A DNA stretch of 64,000 nt from positions 7,237,001-7,301,000 of the forward strand of contig NZ_JACHMI010000001.1 in the NCBI RefSeq assembly GCF_014207985.1, given 5' to 3'. Every line of letters begins with the position of its first letter. Within the stretch, counting starts at the first letter, position 1. This stretch comes from Nonomuraea rubra (GTDB lineage: Bacteria > Actinomycetota > Actinomycetes > Streptosporangiales > Streptosporangiaceae). The notes below the pieces were generated by a model. It was not told the origin of the DNA. It made no database searches and worked only from the letters and a program-made list of their open reading frames with translations. Positions 25,293 through 34,800 of the stretch are shown here, in pieces. Position numbers and translations under genes: made by a program.

Positions 25293-26489
25293 ATGTCGCA
25301 GCCAGCCACAACGCTCGGGGCCGGCAGCAGTGTCGGCATCGTGGAGACGCGGTACCTCGACCTGCCGGAGCCGGTGCGCCTCGACTGCGGCCGTGACTTA
25401 CACCCGGTCCGGGTGGCGTACGAGACCTACGGCGCCCTCTCACCCCGGCGTGACAACGTCATCCTGGTGTGCCATGCGCTCAGCGGAGACGCCCACGCGG
25501 CGGGCCTGTCCAGGTCGCCGTCCGGGGAGAGCACCCGCGACGGGTTCGGAGCCGAAGGGCACGGCAAGGGGCTCGGCTGGTGGGACGGGATGATCGGCCC
25601 CGGCAAGGCGTTCGACACCGACCGCTACTTCGTCGTCTCCACGAACCTGCTCGGCGGCTGCCGGGGGACGACCGGGCCCTCCTCGATCGACCCGGCGACG
25701 GGCCGGCCGTACGGGCCGGACTTCCCGGTGATCACCGTCGCGGACATGGTGCGGACGCAGCGGGCGTTCCTGGACGTCCTGGGCATCGAACGGCTCGCGG
25801 CGGTGGCCGGGGGCTCGCTCGGCGGCATGCAGGCCCTGGAGTGGGCGGTGCTCTTCCCCGGCCAGGTCGACGCCGTCATCCCGATCGCCAGCACGCACGC
25901 GCTGCAGCCGCAGGGGGTCGCCTGGAACGCCATCGCGCGCGACTCGATCATGCGCGACCCGGCCTGGCAGGGCGGGCGCTACTACGGCACGGGCCAGGCC
26001 CCCGACGCCGGCATGGGCGTGGCGCGGATGGTCGGCCACGTCACCTACCTGTCGGCGCCCGCGCTGAGCGACAAGTTCGGCCGGCGGCTGCAGGACTCCG
26101 ACGAGATCCGCTACACGATCACCGAGCCGGAGTTCGAGGTGGAGAGCTACCTGCGCCACCAGGCCGACTCGTTCGTCAGGCGCTTCGACGCCAACACCTA
26201 CCTCTACACCTCGCGCGCGCTGACGTACTTCGACCTGGCCCGGCAGCACGGCGGCGGGTCGCTCGAGCGGGCGCTCGGCGGCGTCGCGGCGCGCACGCTG
26301 CTGATCGCCTTCAGCTCCGACTGGCTGTATCCGCCGTCGGCGTCGCAGGAGATCGAGCAGGCGCTGCGCGCGCTCGGCAAGCCGGTGGAGCTGCAGGTGA
26401 TCGAGGCGCCGTACGGCCACGACTGCTTCCTGCTGGAGGAAGCGCGACAGACGCCCATCATCCGCCGGTTCCTGGCCCAGCCCGCCTGA
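25293..26489 (+). CDS. metX: Homoserine O-acetyltransferase
   Basis: Encodes 398 residues, an alpha/beta hydrolase fold acyltransferase. The nucleophile is Ser175 in VAGGSLGGMQALEW; VVSTNLLGGCRGTTGPSS is the conserved MetX loop; Asp and His (YGHDCFLLE) lie at the C-terminus. It transfers acetyl from acetyl-CoA to homoserine, the first committed step of methionine synthesis by direct sulfhydrylation. The ATG at 25293 is leaderless by context. It is the first gene of metX-metY-CoA-binding protein. Confidence 0.95.
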   Translation: MSQPATTLGAGSSVGIVETRYLDLPEPVRLDCGRDLHPVRVAYETYGALSPRRDNVILVCHALSGDAHAAGLSRSPSGESTRDGFGAEGHGKGLGWWDGMIGPGKAFDTDRYFVVSTNLLGGCRGTTGPSSIDPATGRPYGPDFPVITVADMVRTQRAFLDVLGIERLAAVAGGSLGGMQALEWAVLFPGQVDAVIPIASTHALQPQGVAWNAIARDSIMRDPAWQGGRYYGTGQAPDAGMGVARMVGHVTYLSAPALSDKFGRRLQDSDEIRYTITEPEFEVESYLRHQADSFVRRFDANTYLYTSRALTYFDLARQHGGGSLERALGGVAARTLLIAFSSDWLYPPSASQEIEQALRALGKPVELQVIEAPYGHDCFLLEEARQTPIIRRFLAQPA

Positions 26490-26498
26490 GAGGTTCAT

Positions 26499-27821
26499 GT
26501 GACCAACCAGTCCCCCCGTACGGAACAGGCCCGCGAGTTCGGGTTCGAGACCCGGCAGTTGCACGCCGGGCAACGCCCCGACCCGAACACGGGCGCCCGC
26601 GCGGTGCCGATCTTCCAGACGACCAGCTACGTCTTCGAGGACCCCGAGTCCGCGGCGGCGTACTTCAACCTTCAGGAGTACGGGAACACCTACTCGCGCA
26701 TCATGAACCCGACCGTCGCGGTGTTCGAGGAGCGGGTGGCGAACCTGGAGGGCGGCGCCGGCGCGGTGGCGTTCGCCAGCGGGATCGCGGCGCAGGCGGC
26801 GGCGCTGTTCACGCTGCTGCAGCCGGGCGACCACGTCGTGTCGTCCTCGGCGCTCTACGGCGGGACGGTGAACCAGCTCAAGCACCTGCTGCGCAAGATG
26901 AGCGTGGAGCTGACCTGGGTCGATCCCGACGATCCGGACGCCTGGCGCAAGGCCGTCCAGTCGAACACGAAGGCGTTCTTCGGCGAGACGATCGGCAATC
27001 CCGCCGGGAACGTGCTGGACATCGAGACCGTGGCGGCCGTCGCGCACGAGCACGAGCTGCCGCTGATCGTGGACAACACGTTCGCGACGCCGTACCTGTG
27101 CCGGCCGATCGAGTGGGGCGCCGACATCGTGATCCACTCGGCGACCAAGTTCATCGGCGGGCACGGCACGAGCATCGGCGGGGTGGTGGTGGAGGCGGGC
27201 ACGTTCGACTGGTCGAACGGGCGGTTCCCGGTGGTCGCGGATCCGTCGCCGGCCTACCACGGGCTGCGCTTCCACGAGACGTTCGGCGAGTACGGCTACC
27301 TGATGAAGCTGCGCGCCGAGACCCTGCGCGACCTGGGCGCGGCGCTGTCGCCGTTCAACGCCTTCCTGTTCCTGCAGGGGCTGGAGACGCTGTCGCTGCG
27401 CATGGACCGTCACGTCGGCAACGCGCTGGCGGTCGCGGCGTTCCTGCGGTCGCACGAGCTGGCCTCCGGCGTGACCTACCCCGGCCTGCCGGAGAGCCGG
27501 TACCGGCCGCTGGTGGGCAAGTACCTGCCGCGCGGCGCCGGCGCGGTGTTCTCCTTCGACTGCGCCGGCGGCCGTGCGGGCGGGCAGGGCCTCATCGGCG
27601 GGCTGACGCTCTGGTCCCACCTGGCGAACGTCGGCGACGCCAAGAGCCTGGTCATCCACCCCGCCAGCACGACACACCGGCAACTCGGCGACGACGAGCT
27701 GCGGGCGGCCGGCGTGGGCCCCGGCACGGTACGGCTGTCGGTCGGCACCGAGTCCGTCGAGGACCTGATCTGGGACCTGGAGCAGGGCTTCGCCCGCGTC
27801 GGAGAGGTGACCACGGCATGA
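26499..27821 (+). CDS. metY: O-acetylhomoserine sulfhydrylase (aminocarboxypropyltransferase)
   Basis: Encodes 440 residues of the Cys/Met metabolism PLP enzyme family. It starts with GFETRQLHAGQRPDP; the PLP-binding Lys217 is in SATKFIGGHG; VVDNTF-type strand LIVDNTFATPYL precedes it. It makes homocysteine from O-acetylhomoserine and sulfide. The GTG start lies 9 bp after the metX stop, so the two enzymes of the pathway are co-translated. The end overlaps the next gene by ATGA. Confidence 0.95.
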   Translation: MTNQSPRTEQAREFGFETRQLHAGQRPDPNTGARAVPIFQTTSYVFEDPESAAAYFNLQEYGNTYSRIMNPTVAVFEERVANLEGGAGAVAFASGIAAQAAALFTLLQPGDHVVSSSALYGGTVNQLKHLLRKMSVELTWVDPDDPDAWRKAVQSNTKAFFGETIGNPAGNVLDIETVAAVAHEHELPLIVDNTFATPYLCRPIEWGADIVIHSATKFIGGHGTSIGGVVVEAGTFDWSNGRFPVVADPSPAYHGLRFHETFGEYGYLMKLRAETLRDLGAALSPFNAFLFLQGLETLSLRMDRHVGNALAVAAFLRSHELASGVTYPGLPESRYRPLVGKYLPRGAGAVFSFDCAGGRAGGQGLIGGLTLWSHLANVGDAKSLVIHPASTTHRQLGDDELRAAGVGPGTVRLSVGTESVEDLIWDLEQGFARVGEVTTA

Positions 27822-28300
27822 CCGGACTCGACCGCTACCAGGACGCGCTGACGATCCAGCGCGTGCTGCACACGACCGGCACGATCGCGATCGTCGGCCT
27901 GTCCGGCAACGAGCTGCGGGCCAGCCACTTCGTCGGCTACTACCTCAAGCGGCACGGCTACCGGGTCATCCCCGTGAACCCGCGCGAGACGGAGATCCTC
28001 GGCGAGACCAGCTACCCCACCCTGTCGGACGTCCCCGTCCCGGTCGATCTCGTGAACGTCTTCCGCGCGCCGGACGCCCTGCCGGAGATCGCGCGGGAGA
28101 CGGTGGCGATCGGCGCCAGGGCGCTCTGGTGCCAGTTCGGCGTGATCAACGAGGAGGGCGCGCGGATCGCCGAGGACGGCGGCGTGACCGTGGTCATGGA
28201 CCGCTGTCTCAAGGTCGAGCACGCACGCTACGTGGGCCGGATGCACTGGCTCGGCTTCAACACCCGGCGCATCACCTCCGTCCGCGCCGGGCTCCAGTAG
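27818..28300 (+). CDS. CoA-binding domain protein (YccU-like)
   Basis: Encodes 160 residues forming a Rossmann-like CoA-binding domain: IAIVGLSGNELRASHFVGYY near the start, RVIPVNP in the third strand, and a conserved C-terminal half with MDRCLKVEHARY. Proteins of this type bind CoA but their task is poorly known. The ATG overlaps the metY stop (ATGA), so expression is tied to methionine synthesis; a role in CoA/acetyl-CoA sensing or enzyme regulation is possible but unproven. Confidence 0.85.
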   Translation: MTGLDRYQDALTIQRVLHTTGTIAIVGLSGNELRASHFVGYYLKRHGYRVIPVNPRETEILGETSYPTLSDVPVPVDLVNVFRAPDALPEIARETVAIGARALWCQFGVINEEGARIAEDGGVTVVMDRCLKVEHARYVGRMHWLGFNTRRITSVRAGLQ

Positions 28301-28387
28301 CCCGGCCCGCCGACTCCGCCGGTGGGCCGCTCCGGGACGGGTGGCGAGCAGGGCGGTGGTGAGCAGGAAGCGGTGGTGGTTCGTTTT

Positions 28388-28990
28388 TCACGGGGCTGCC
28401 TCTTGTGCGGGGACGGGCCGGGGAACGGGCACGTCGAGCGCGGTCACGACGGTCGCGCCCGGCTCCGGCGGCCCACTGCCGAGCAGGACCACCCGGTCGG
28501 TTAGGGCCGGGGCCTCGTCCGCGCGGCCGGCGCCCTTCGGCAGGCCGAGCGCCCCGTTCCCGGCGAGGTCGCGCCAGGGCAGCAGCCTCGGGCGTCCTGC
28601 TCGATGCGCGGCTCGGCCCCGATGAAGGTGACGACTCCCGCCCTGGCCAGGGCGGGCAACTCGGCCTGGCGCTCCAGGGACGGGCCGCCGGCCAGCAGGC
28701 CGAACAGCCCCTCGAACCACCGATCGCCCGCCATGCGGGGACGCGCGTCCAGCAGCGCGCGGATCAGCGCCAGGTCGGGGCTGAAGCCGGGGTCGGCCCG
28801 CCGCTCCAGGTCGGCCGCGAGGTAGCCGTGCATCCATCGTTGCAGCCCCGCCAGGTCGCCGAAGCGCACGCCGCGCAGCGGGCGTTCGAGCCGGTCCAGG
28901 TGGAGCCGGTCGGCGAAGCACGGCACGGATTCGGTCACCAGTGCGCAGATAGAGCGCGACGACCACGGCCGGACGCCCGAAGCGGTAGCG
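28388..28990 (-). pseudogene. Remnant of a large FAD/NAD(P)-binding protein
   Basis: Two frames carry pieces that seem to belong to one protein: LRGVRFGDLAGLQRWMHGYL and ALARAGVVTFIGAEPRIEQD in one, and RVVLLGSGPPEPGATVVTAL in another. They resemble internal and C-terminal parts of the roughly 600-residue FAD/NAD(P)-binding proteins of actinomycetes. The dinucleotide-binding N-terminus is missing and the frame is broken near 28580, so the gene is dead. Confidence 0.45.
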
Positions 28991-29059
28991 GGCGACGGCG
29001 GAACGCAGTAAAGCTACGATGCGGATGATCTTATTGGACCGGCCTGGCCGCCCGGGCCG

Positions 29060-29560
29060 GTCAGCCGGGACCATGGGCCCTACGTGCCTGACTCTTCAAA
29101 CGGACCCAGATAAGTGTGCAGGTGCTGGGGCAGCATGTGCTGGTAGGCCCGATACGGCGGGGTGGTGGAGGGTTGGCGGGCCAGCGCCTGGGCGGCGCCG
29201 TCCTTCGGGCCGGCGGCGTGCAGCAGCAGGAGCTCGGTCACGCCGTCGAAGGCGGCCTCGGCCTCGGGCTGCACCTCGCCGCACACGCACCCGACATCGT
29301 CATCATCACGCCCGGCCAGAAAGAACACGAGGGCCGCTCGGTCTGGGGGATACGGCTGCGGGACCTGGCAGGCACCGCGACGGCGGTCATCACCGCCGAA
29401 GCAGGCCAGGACACTCGCATCCGGGAAAGCGGCGAGCGCCCCCTGTGGGCTGACCTGACCCACGCCTACATGGACTGGCTACGCGCCGGCCGCCCGTCCT
29501 GTGCGGCGCCTACCGGATGACGGTCACGCCGGCGGGACAGGAGGTGCGGCGGCGTTAAGG
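29060..29560. pseudogene. Degraded coding stretch, possibly a methyltransferase tail
   Basis: On the plus strand one frame reads DIVIITPGQKEHEG, then RPLWADLTHAYMDWLRAGRP, and after a stop a different frame reads MTVTPAGQEVRRR. The last two pieces resemble the end of protein-isoaspartate-type methyltransferases linked to peptide maturation ('LWxExxxxxxWWxxxGRP...LTVTPxGQ'). The minus strand also has an open frame here, ending YQHMLPQHLHTYLGPFEESG. I cannot decide between them; both are incomplete. Confidence 0.3.
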
Positions 29561-29968
29561 GGTGTTGTCATATCGGGCCGAGATTTCCCGCTAACGACCG
29601 GGCCAGCCGCGCTGGGGGGGCGGAGCACGACATAAAGAGAGATATCGAGCAGTCCGGCCGAGCGGGAGGGTTGCTCGCCCTTGCTCTCGAGGCCGTCACC
29701 ATCACGCAGGTGCAACTAACCAACGGCGGCCATCGGCTGGTGGCCATGTGGCGGCATGGCGTCCGAGTCGTCCGAGTCGTCCGAGGGCTCTTCTGCCGGG
29801 GCGATGTCGGCGCATCCTGCCGATCACCTGACCGCATCGTGTGGTGATCGCCGAGTGATTAGACGCTGCTGACAAGAACAGGGAGCCGGTGAGCGACAGG
29901 CGCGCGACAGCGCCGTGACAGGGTTTCCTGCAAGGCTAAGGAAACTCTGATCAGCAGGAAGGGAAACG
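29561..29968. other. Intergenic stretch, no supported gene
   Basis: No family match or start with a ribosome binding site was found. Base composition becomes less GC-rich from about 29850, as expected of the promoter region for the secreted repeat protein downstream. Confidence 0.35.
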
Positions 29969-30055
29969 ATGAAACAAACCAAGAAGATGGGTTATCGGCG
30001 CGCTGATGACCATAGTCAATGCAACGGCAAATCCGGTCGCACAACGCACACCTAG
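29969..30055 (+). CDS. 28-codon small ORF, possibly a frameshifted signal peptide
   Basis: GGAAGGG precedes ATG 29969, and the frame ends with TAG at 30055, directly before another ATG at 30056. The product starts MKQTKKMGYRRADD and is not hydrophobic. In the next frame the same DNA reads ALMTIVNATANPVAQ, like a signal-peptide end. It may be a decayed secreted-protein start or an upstream ORF controlling the gene at 30098. Confidence 0.3.
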   Translation: MKQTKKMGYRRADDHSQCNGKSGRTTHT

Positions 30056-30097
30056 ATGAGGCACATCCATGCTCGCTTCTCTCCCGGAAGGCTCTCC

Positions 30098-31009
30098 ATG
30101 AAACGAAGCATCGTCAGCGCCGGCTTACGCTGGTCGGCCCTGGTCATCATTCTGATCGGGACGTTGATCGCGGGCAGCACGCCTGCGCTCGCCGCGGCCG
30201 CCCCGCATTCGTCCGTTTCCCTTTATCAGGCCGCCGTAACGGAAGGGGTCGCCGCGCTGGGCCGGCGCCCGGGCAGCGTCTCGGACTGGAGCGGGGACGG
30301 CTTCGCCGACGTGCTCGGCGTCAAAGACGGCAAACTGCTGTACTACGCACATCAGGGCGCCGGGCTTGAAGGGCCATGGCAGATCGCGCCCGACATCAAC
30401 TGGAGTAGCTTCAGACATCTGAAGGCCGCCGACTGGAGCTGCGACGGTTACGCCGACGTCCTCGGCATTGACCAGGGCGGCAATTTGATGTATTTCCCCC
30501 ACAACGGGGCCGGTCTCAGCCCCCCACAGCGCTTCGGCATCACCGGCAGTTACAGCTATGCGCAGCACATGATGGTGGCAGACTGGAGTGGCGACGGATG
30601 CGCCGATCTTCTAACCGTGGACGGCAACGGAAACCTGTGGTACCAGCCCAACAACAACCTGCAGCCCAGCCTGAGTGAGCAGCTCGATTATCGGATATTC
30701 GCCGGCTCGTTCCCCCACGTGGTGGCCGCTGACTGGAGCGGCGACGGGTACGCTGATGTCCTCGGCCAGGCGGGCACTGCGGTCTTCTACTACCCTCACA
30801 ACGGAAACAGGCTCACCACCCCCGAATTCCTCCGCCACGGAACGTGGAACTTCATGCGCGCCATGGATTGGAGCGGAGACGGACACGCCGACCTGATCGC
30901 CGTCGCTCCTGACGGCAATCTGTTGTACTACGCCAATAACGGAAACACGATCGGCGGCCCGCCCGCCGTCATCGGTGTGGGCTGGTCCGGCTTCCAGCAC
31001 ATTCTTTAG
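30098..31009 (+). CDS. Secreted FG-GAP/VCBS-like repeat protein
   Basis: Encodes 303 residues. A signal peptide covers about residues 1-33. The mature part has five repeats of about 46 residues, each with a calcium-binding-type loop: DWSGDGFADVLG, DWSCDGYADVLG, DWSGDGCADLLT, DWSGDGYADVLG, DWSGDGHADLIA. These FG-GAP-like units usually build a beta-propeller on the outside of the cell and bind ligands or sugars. There is no catalytic domain. GGAAGG precedes ATG 30098. GC content at third positions is lower than in its neighbours, suggesting recent acquisition. Confidence 0.8.
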   Translation: MKRSIVSAGLRWSALVIILIGTLIAGSTPALAAAAPHSSVSLYQAAVTEGVAALGRRPGSVSDWSGDGFADVLGVKDGKLLYYAHQGAGLEGPWQIAPDINWSSFRHLKAADWSCDGYADVLGIDQGGNLMYFPHNGAGLSPPQRFGITGSYSYAQHMMVADWSGDGCADLLTVDGNGNLWYQPNNNLQPSLSEQLDYRIFAGSFPHVVAADWSGDGYADVLGQAGTAVFYYPHNGNRLTTPEFLRHGTWNFMRAMDWSGDGHADLIAVAPDGNLLYYANNGNTIGGPPAVIGVGWSGFQHIL

Positions 31010-31052
31010 CAGTTCCCCTGGCGCGGGTCTCGGCACCGTCCAGGGCCCGCCC

Positions 31053-31330
31053 TCAGTTTCCGTGGCGTGGCAGGCGCAGTGTGAAGCAGGCGTGTGAAGC
31101 AGGCGCCGCGGTCGCTGTTCTCGATCCGCAGGGTGCCCCGCCGCCCTCGGCGATCTGCCGGGCGATCGCCAGGCCCCATTCGGTGCCGCCGGCGTCCTTG
31201 TCGCGGGCGGCGTCCAGCCGGGCGAACCGCTGGACATCTGTGCGACGACCGGGACCGGAGCTTCAAACGGCAGCTCGCCGTCGTTCTCGACGGGCTCGCG
31301 GCCCCGATTGCTGAGGGACCGGCCGGGTCG
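31053..31330 (-). pseudogene. C-terminal fragment of a sensor histidine kinase
   Basis: Pieces in changing frames read ERFARLDAARDKDAGGTEWG, LAIARQIAEGGG and TLRIENSDRGACFT, then FTLRLPRHGN and a stop: the F, G2 and end regions of a HATPase domain. A 13-bp tandem duplication (GTGAAGCAGGCGT at 31081-31093 repeated from 31094) causes one frameshift. The kinase core and membrane part are absent. Confidence 0.65.
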
Positions 31331-31815
31331 CCAGGCGTGGACGACTGGTCGGCACCATGCCACCCTCGCTACGCAGCGAATCAGGGTCGATCCCTGCCTG
31401 GTGACAGGATGCTCCACACGGTAGAAGCCGAGACCTTGTAGTCCACGCGGGTCAGTTCACCGTGGATGCGCGCCACGCCCGCAGCTCAGCTCTCTTCGGC
31501 GATGAGCTGCATGAATGTGTCGTCACACATGCCTTGATCGCAACCACGGTGGGCGGCCGACGTGCTCGTGCTGTTCGACGATCCGGGCGCGCGCGCTCTC
31601 GGCGTCGCCGAGATCGCCGAGCGGCCGGGCGTTCAGCCATGACGGCTCTACTCTGCTGCTGCTGAGCCGCTGAACACGAAGACCGCAGGCGGAGGAGCCT
31701 ACGCCACCAGGGTCGACGTCAACAGGACCGCCGCAACCTTCGACACCGACGTCACGGTCGGCGCCTGGAGAGACTCGCTGGCCGACGGTTGCAGTTCTTG
31801 CATTAGCGTGGCGTT
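31331..31815. other. Debris region before the SARP gene
   Basis: On the minus strand near 31400-31440 KVSASTVWSIL resembles an integrase-type transposase fragment ('VSxSTVWxILxxAGIDP'). On the plus strand 31680-31795 is open and reads AYATRVDVNRTAATFDTDVT then VGAWRDSLADGCSSC, apparently the end of a lost secreted protein. Nothing intact is supported. The SARP promoter should lie in the last 100 bases. Confidence 0.3.
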
Positions 31816-34800
31816 GTGCGTTTCGGGGTCTTGGGCTCGCTGGAGCTGCGAGCGGCTGACGGTACCTTGGCAGAGGTACGTGAGGCGAAGGTCCGGGTGT
31901 TGCTCGTCGCGCTGCTCCTCAGCGAGGGCCGGCCGGTGGCGACCGACCGCCTGATCGAGATCCTGTGGGGAGACGATCTGCCCGCCAATCCATCGGCGGC
32001 CCTGCACACGAAGGTCTCTCGGCTGCGCCGCGTGCTGGAGAACTCCGAGCCGGGCAGCGGCCGGCTGGTGGAGACCCGCGCGCCGGGGTACGCGTTGTGC
32101 GTCGATGCGGACGCGGTGGACATGGGCCGGTTCGCCGCCTTGGTGGGGCGGGCCGCGGCGGTCACGGACATGGTGGCGCGATCCGCCGTGCTGGCCGAGG
32201 CCCTGGCGCTGTGGCGGGGGCCGGCGTTCGCCGAGTTCCGTGACTTGGGGTTCGTCCGTTCGCCGATCCGGCGGCTGGAGGAGTTACGGCTGGCCGCGCT
32301 GGAGGCCCGTGCCGATGCGCGGCTCGAAGCCGGTGAGCAGGCCGACGACCTCGCCCTCCTGGCAGGCGAGCTCGGTGACCTGACCGCCCGGCACCCCCTG
32401 CGGGAACGCCTCCAAGCGCTGCACCTGCGTGCCCTCGCCCGGGCCGGTAGGCAGCACGAGGCGCTGCAGGCCTACCACCACGTACGCCGCCGGCTGGCCG
32501 ACGAGCTCGGGGTGGACCCCGGGCCCGAGCTCGCGGCCGCCTACCAGGAGCTCCTGCGGCCCCCATCGGCGCCGGCCCTGCCGGAGCCTCGCACCAGCCT
32601 GCCGGTACCGCTCACCGGGCTCATCGGGCGGGCCGGCGCGCTGGCCGACGTGGTGTCGCGGCTTCAGTCCTTCCGGCTGGTCACGCTCACGGGGCCGGGC
32701 GGCGTCGGCAAGACCCGCCTGGCGCTGGAGGTGATGCACCGGCTGGCCGGCACGTTCCCGGACGGTGCGTGCCTGGTCGAGCTCGCGGCGCGCTCCGGCT
32801 CCGACTCCGGATCCAACTCAGACTCCGGATCCAGTTCCTGCGACGACGTGGCCGAGGCCGCGCTGGCCGCGCTCGGCGTCCGGGACGACGCGAAGGCCGG
32901 CCCGATCAGCGCCCCGCAACGGCTCGCCGACGCGCTGCGCGGCCGCCGTCTGCTGCTGGTCCTGGACAACTGCGAGCATGTGATCGGGCCGACGGCCGAG
33001 CTGGCGGAGCTGCTGCTCAAGACCGATCCCGGACTGAGCATCCTGACGACCAGCCGCCGGTCGCTGGGGCTCGCCGGGGAGGTGCTGTGGCACGTGCCGC
33101 CACTGGACGAGGACAGCGCCATGGAACTCTTCGCCGAGCGGGCGGCCGCGGCGGTCCCCGGGCTCGCCCTCGATGCCAGTATCGCCGGGACCGTCGCAGA
33201 GGTGTGCCGCCGGCTCGACGGGCTGCCTCTGGCCCTTGAACTGGCTGCCACGCGCCTTCGGACGCTCGACGTACGGGAGCTGGCCCGCCGGCTCGACGAC
33301 CGCTTCGCGGTGCTGAGCACCGGTCACCGGGGTGCCCCGCCCCAGCAACGCACCCTTCGGGTGATGATCGACTGGAGCTGGGCACAGCTGACCGGGACCG
33401 AACGCGCCGTGCTCCGACGGCTCGCCGTGCATGCGGACGGCTGCACGCTGGAGGCCGCCGAGACGGTGTGCGCGGGAGATGGCGTCGAGGCCGGGCAGGT
33501 GCTGGAGGCGCTTGCCGGCCTGGTGGACGCCTCGCTGGTGAGCACCGCGCCAAGGTATCGGCTGCTGGAATCCGTGACCGCCTACGGCCTCGAGCGTCTG
33601 ACCGAGGCGGGGGAGACGGCGGCGGTCCGGCACAGGCATCTGCGCTACTACACCGCGTTCGCCGAACGGGCCGAACTGCACCTGCGCGGCCATGACCAGC
33701 GAATCTGGCTCGAACGCCTGGACGCCGAGGCCGCCAACCTGCGGGCGGCGCTGGACTTCGCGCTCGATGCCGGCGCCACCGAGCACGCGCTCTGGCTGGT
33801 CAACGCCCAGGCGTGGTATTGGTTCCTGCGCGGCCGCTACACCGAGGCGCGGCTGTCGCTGGGCAAGGCCCTGGCCATCACAGGCGGCGAATCAACCAAC
33901 GCCCGAGCCAAGGCGGAGGTCTGGCACTCCGGCTTCGTGTCACTGACCGGCGTCCGCGTCCAGGTAACGCCCGTACCGCGGGAGACTCCCGGCGATCCGG
34001 CGGTACGAGCGCTGGCGGCCTGGTTGCGCGGGTTCATCCAGTACGCGCCCGGCGGCGACCTGACGGACAGCGAGAACGCCATGAGGCAGGCGCTGAAGGA
34101 ATTCCGGGCTCTCGACGACCGCTGGGGGATCGCCGCGGCGCTCGCGATCCGGGCCGGTCAGGCGATGCTCCGGGGAAACCTGGCCGAAGCGGGCGACTTC
34201 GGCGGCCAGAGCCTGGAGCTCTTCCGCGGCCTCGGTGACCGATGGGGACACCTGCAGACCGTCCAACCGCTCGCCTCCCTAGCCGAGGTCAAGGGTGACT
34301 ACGAACGCGCTGAGCGGTTGCACGGCGACGGGCTCCGGCTGGCCGAGGAGCTGGGCCTGTGGCCCAGCGTGGCCGACCGCCTGATTGGCCTGGGCCACAT
34401 CGCCCTGCTCACCGGGCATCACGCCCGCTCCAGGGAGTTCCACGAGCGGGCCCGCCGCCTGGCCGCAGAACAAGGCTACGTGTACGGGGAGCTGCACGCC
34501 GAACTCGGGCTGGCGCTGGTGGCACGCCGTGAGGCCAACTTCGAGCTCGCCGAGCAGCTGCTGCGCAGCGTGCAGGGCCGCTACGACAGGCTGTCGCCCG
34601 CGTCCGGTTCCGCACTGATCTCGGCCGAGCTCGGCTTCACCGCCGAACAGCGCGGCAACGCCGCGGCCGCCCTGGCTCTGCACCTGGAGAGCCTGGCCAT
34701 CGCACGCCGCAACGGCGACCTGCGCGCGGTCGCTCTGGCCATCGAGGGGCTGGCAGGAGCGCATGCTCTCAACGGGCGGCATGAGCAGGCGGCCGCACTG

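Noticed and set aside
25440..27683. Open frame of 747 codons on the minus strand across metX and metY
   Set aside because: It is the antisense of two well-identified enzymes; its product is Arg/Ala/Gly-rich without any motif, as expected from GC-rich codons on the other strand.
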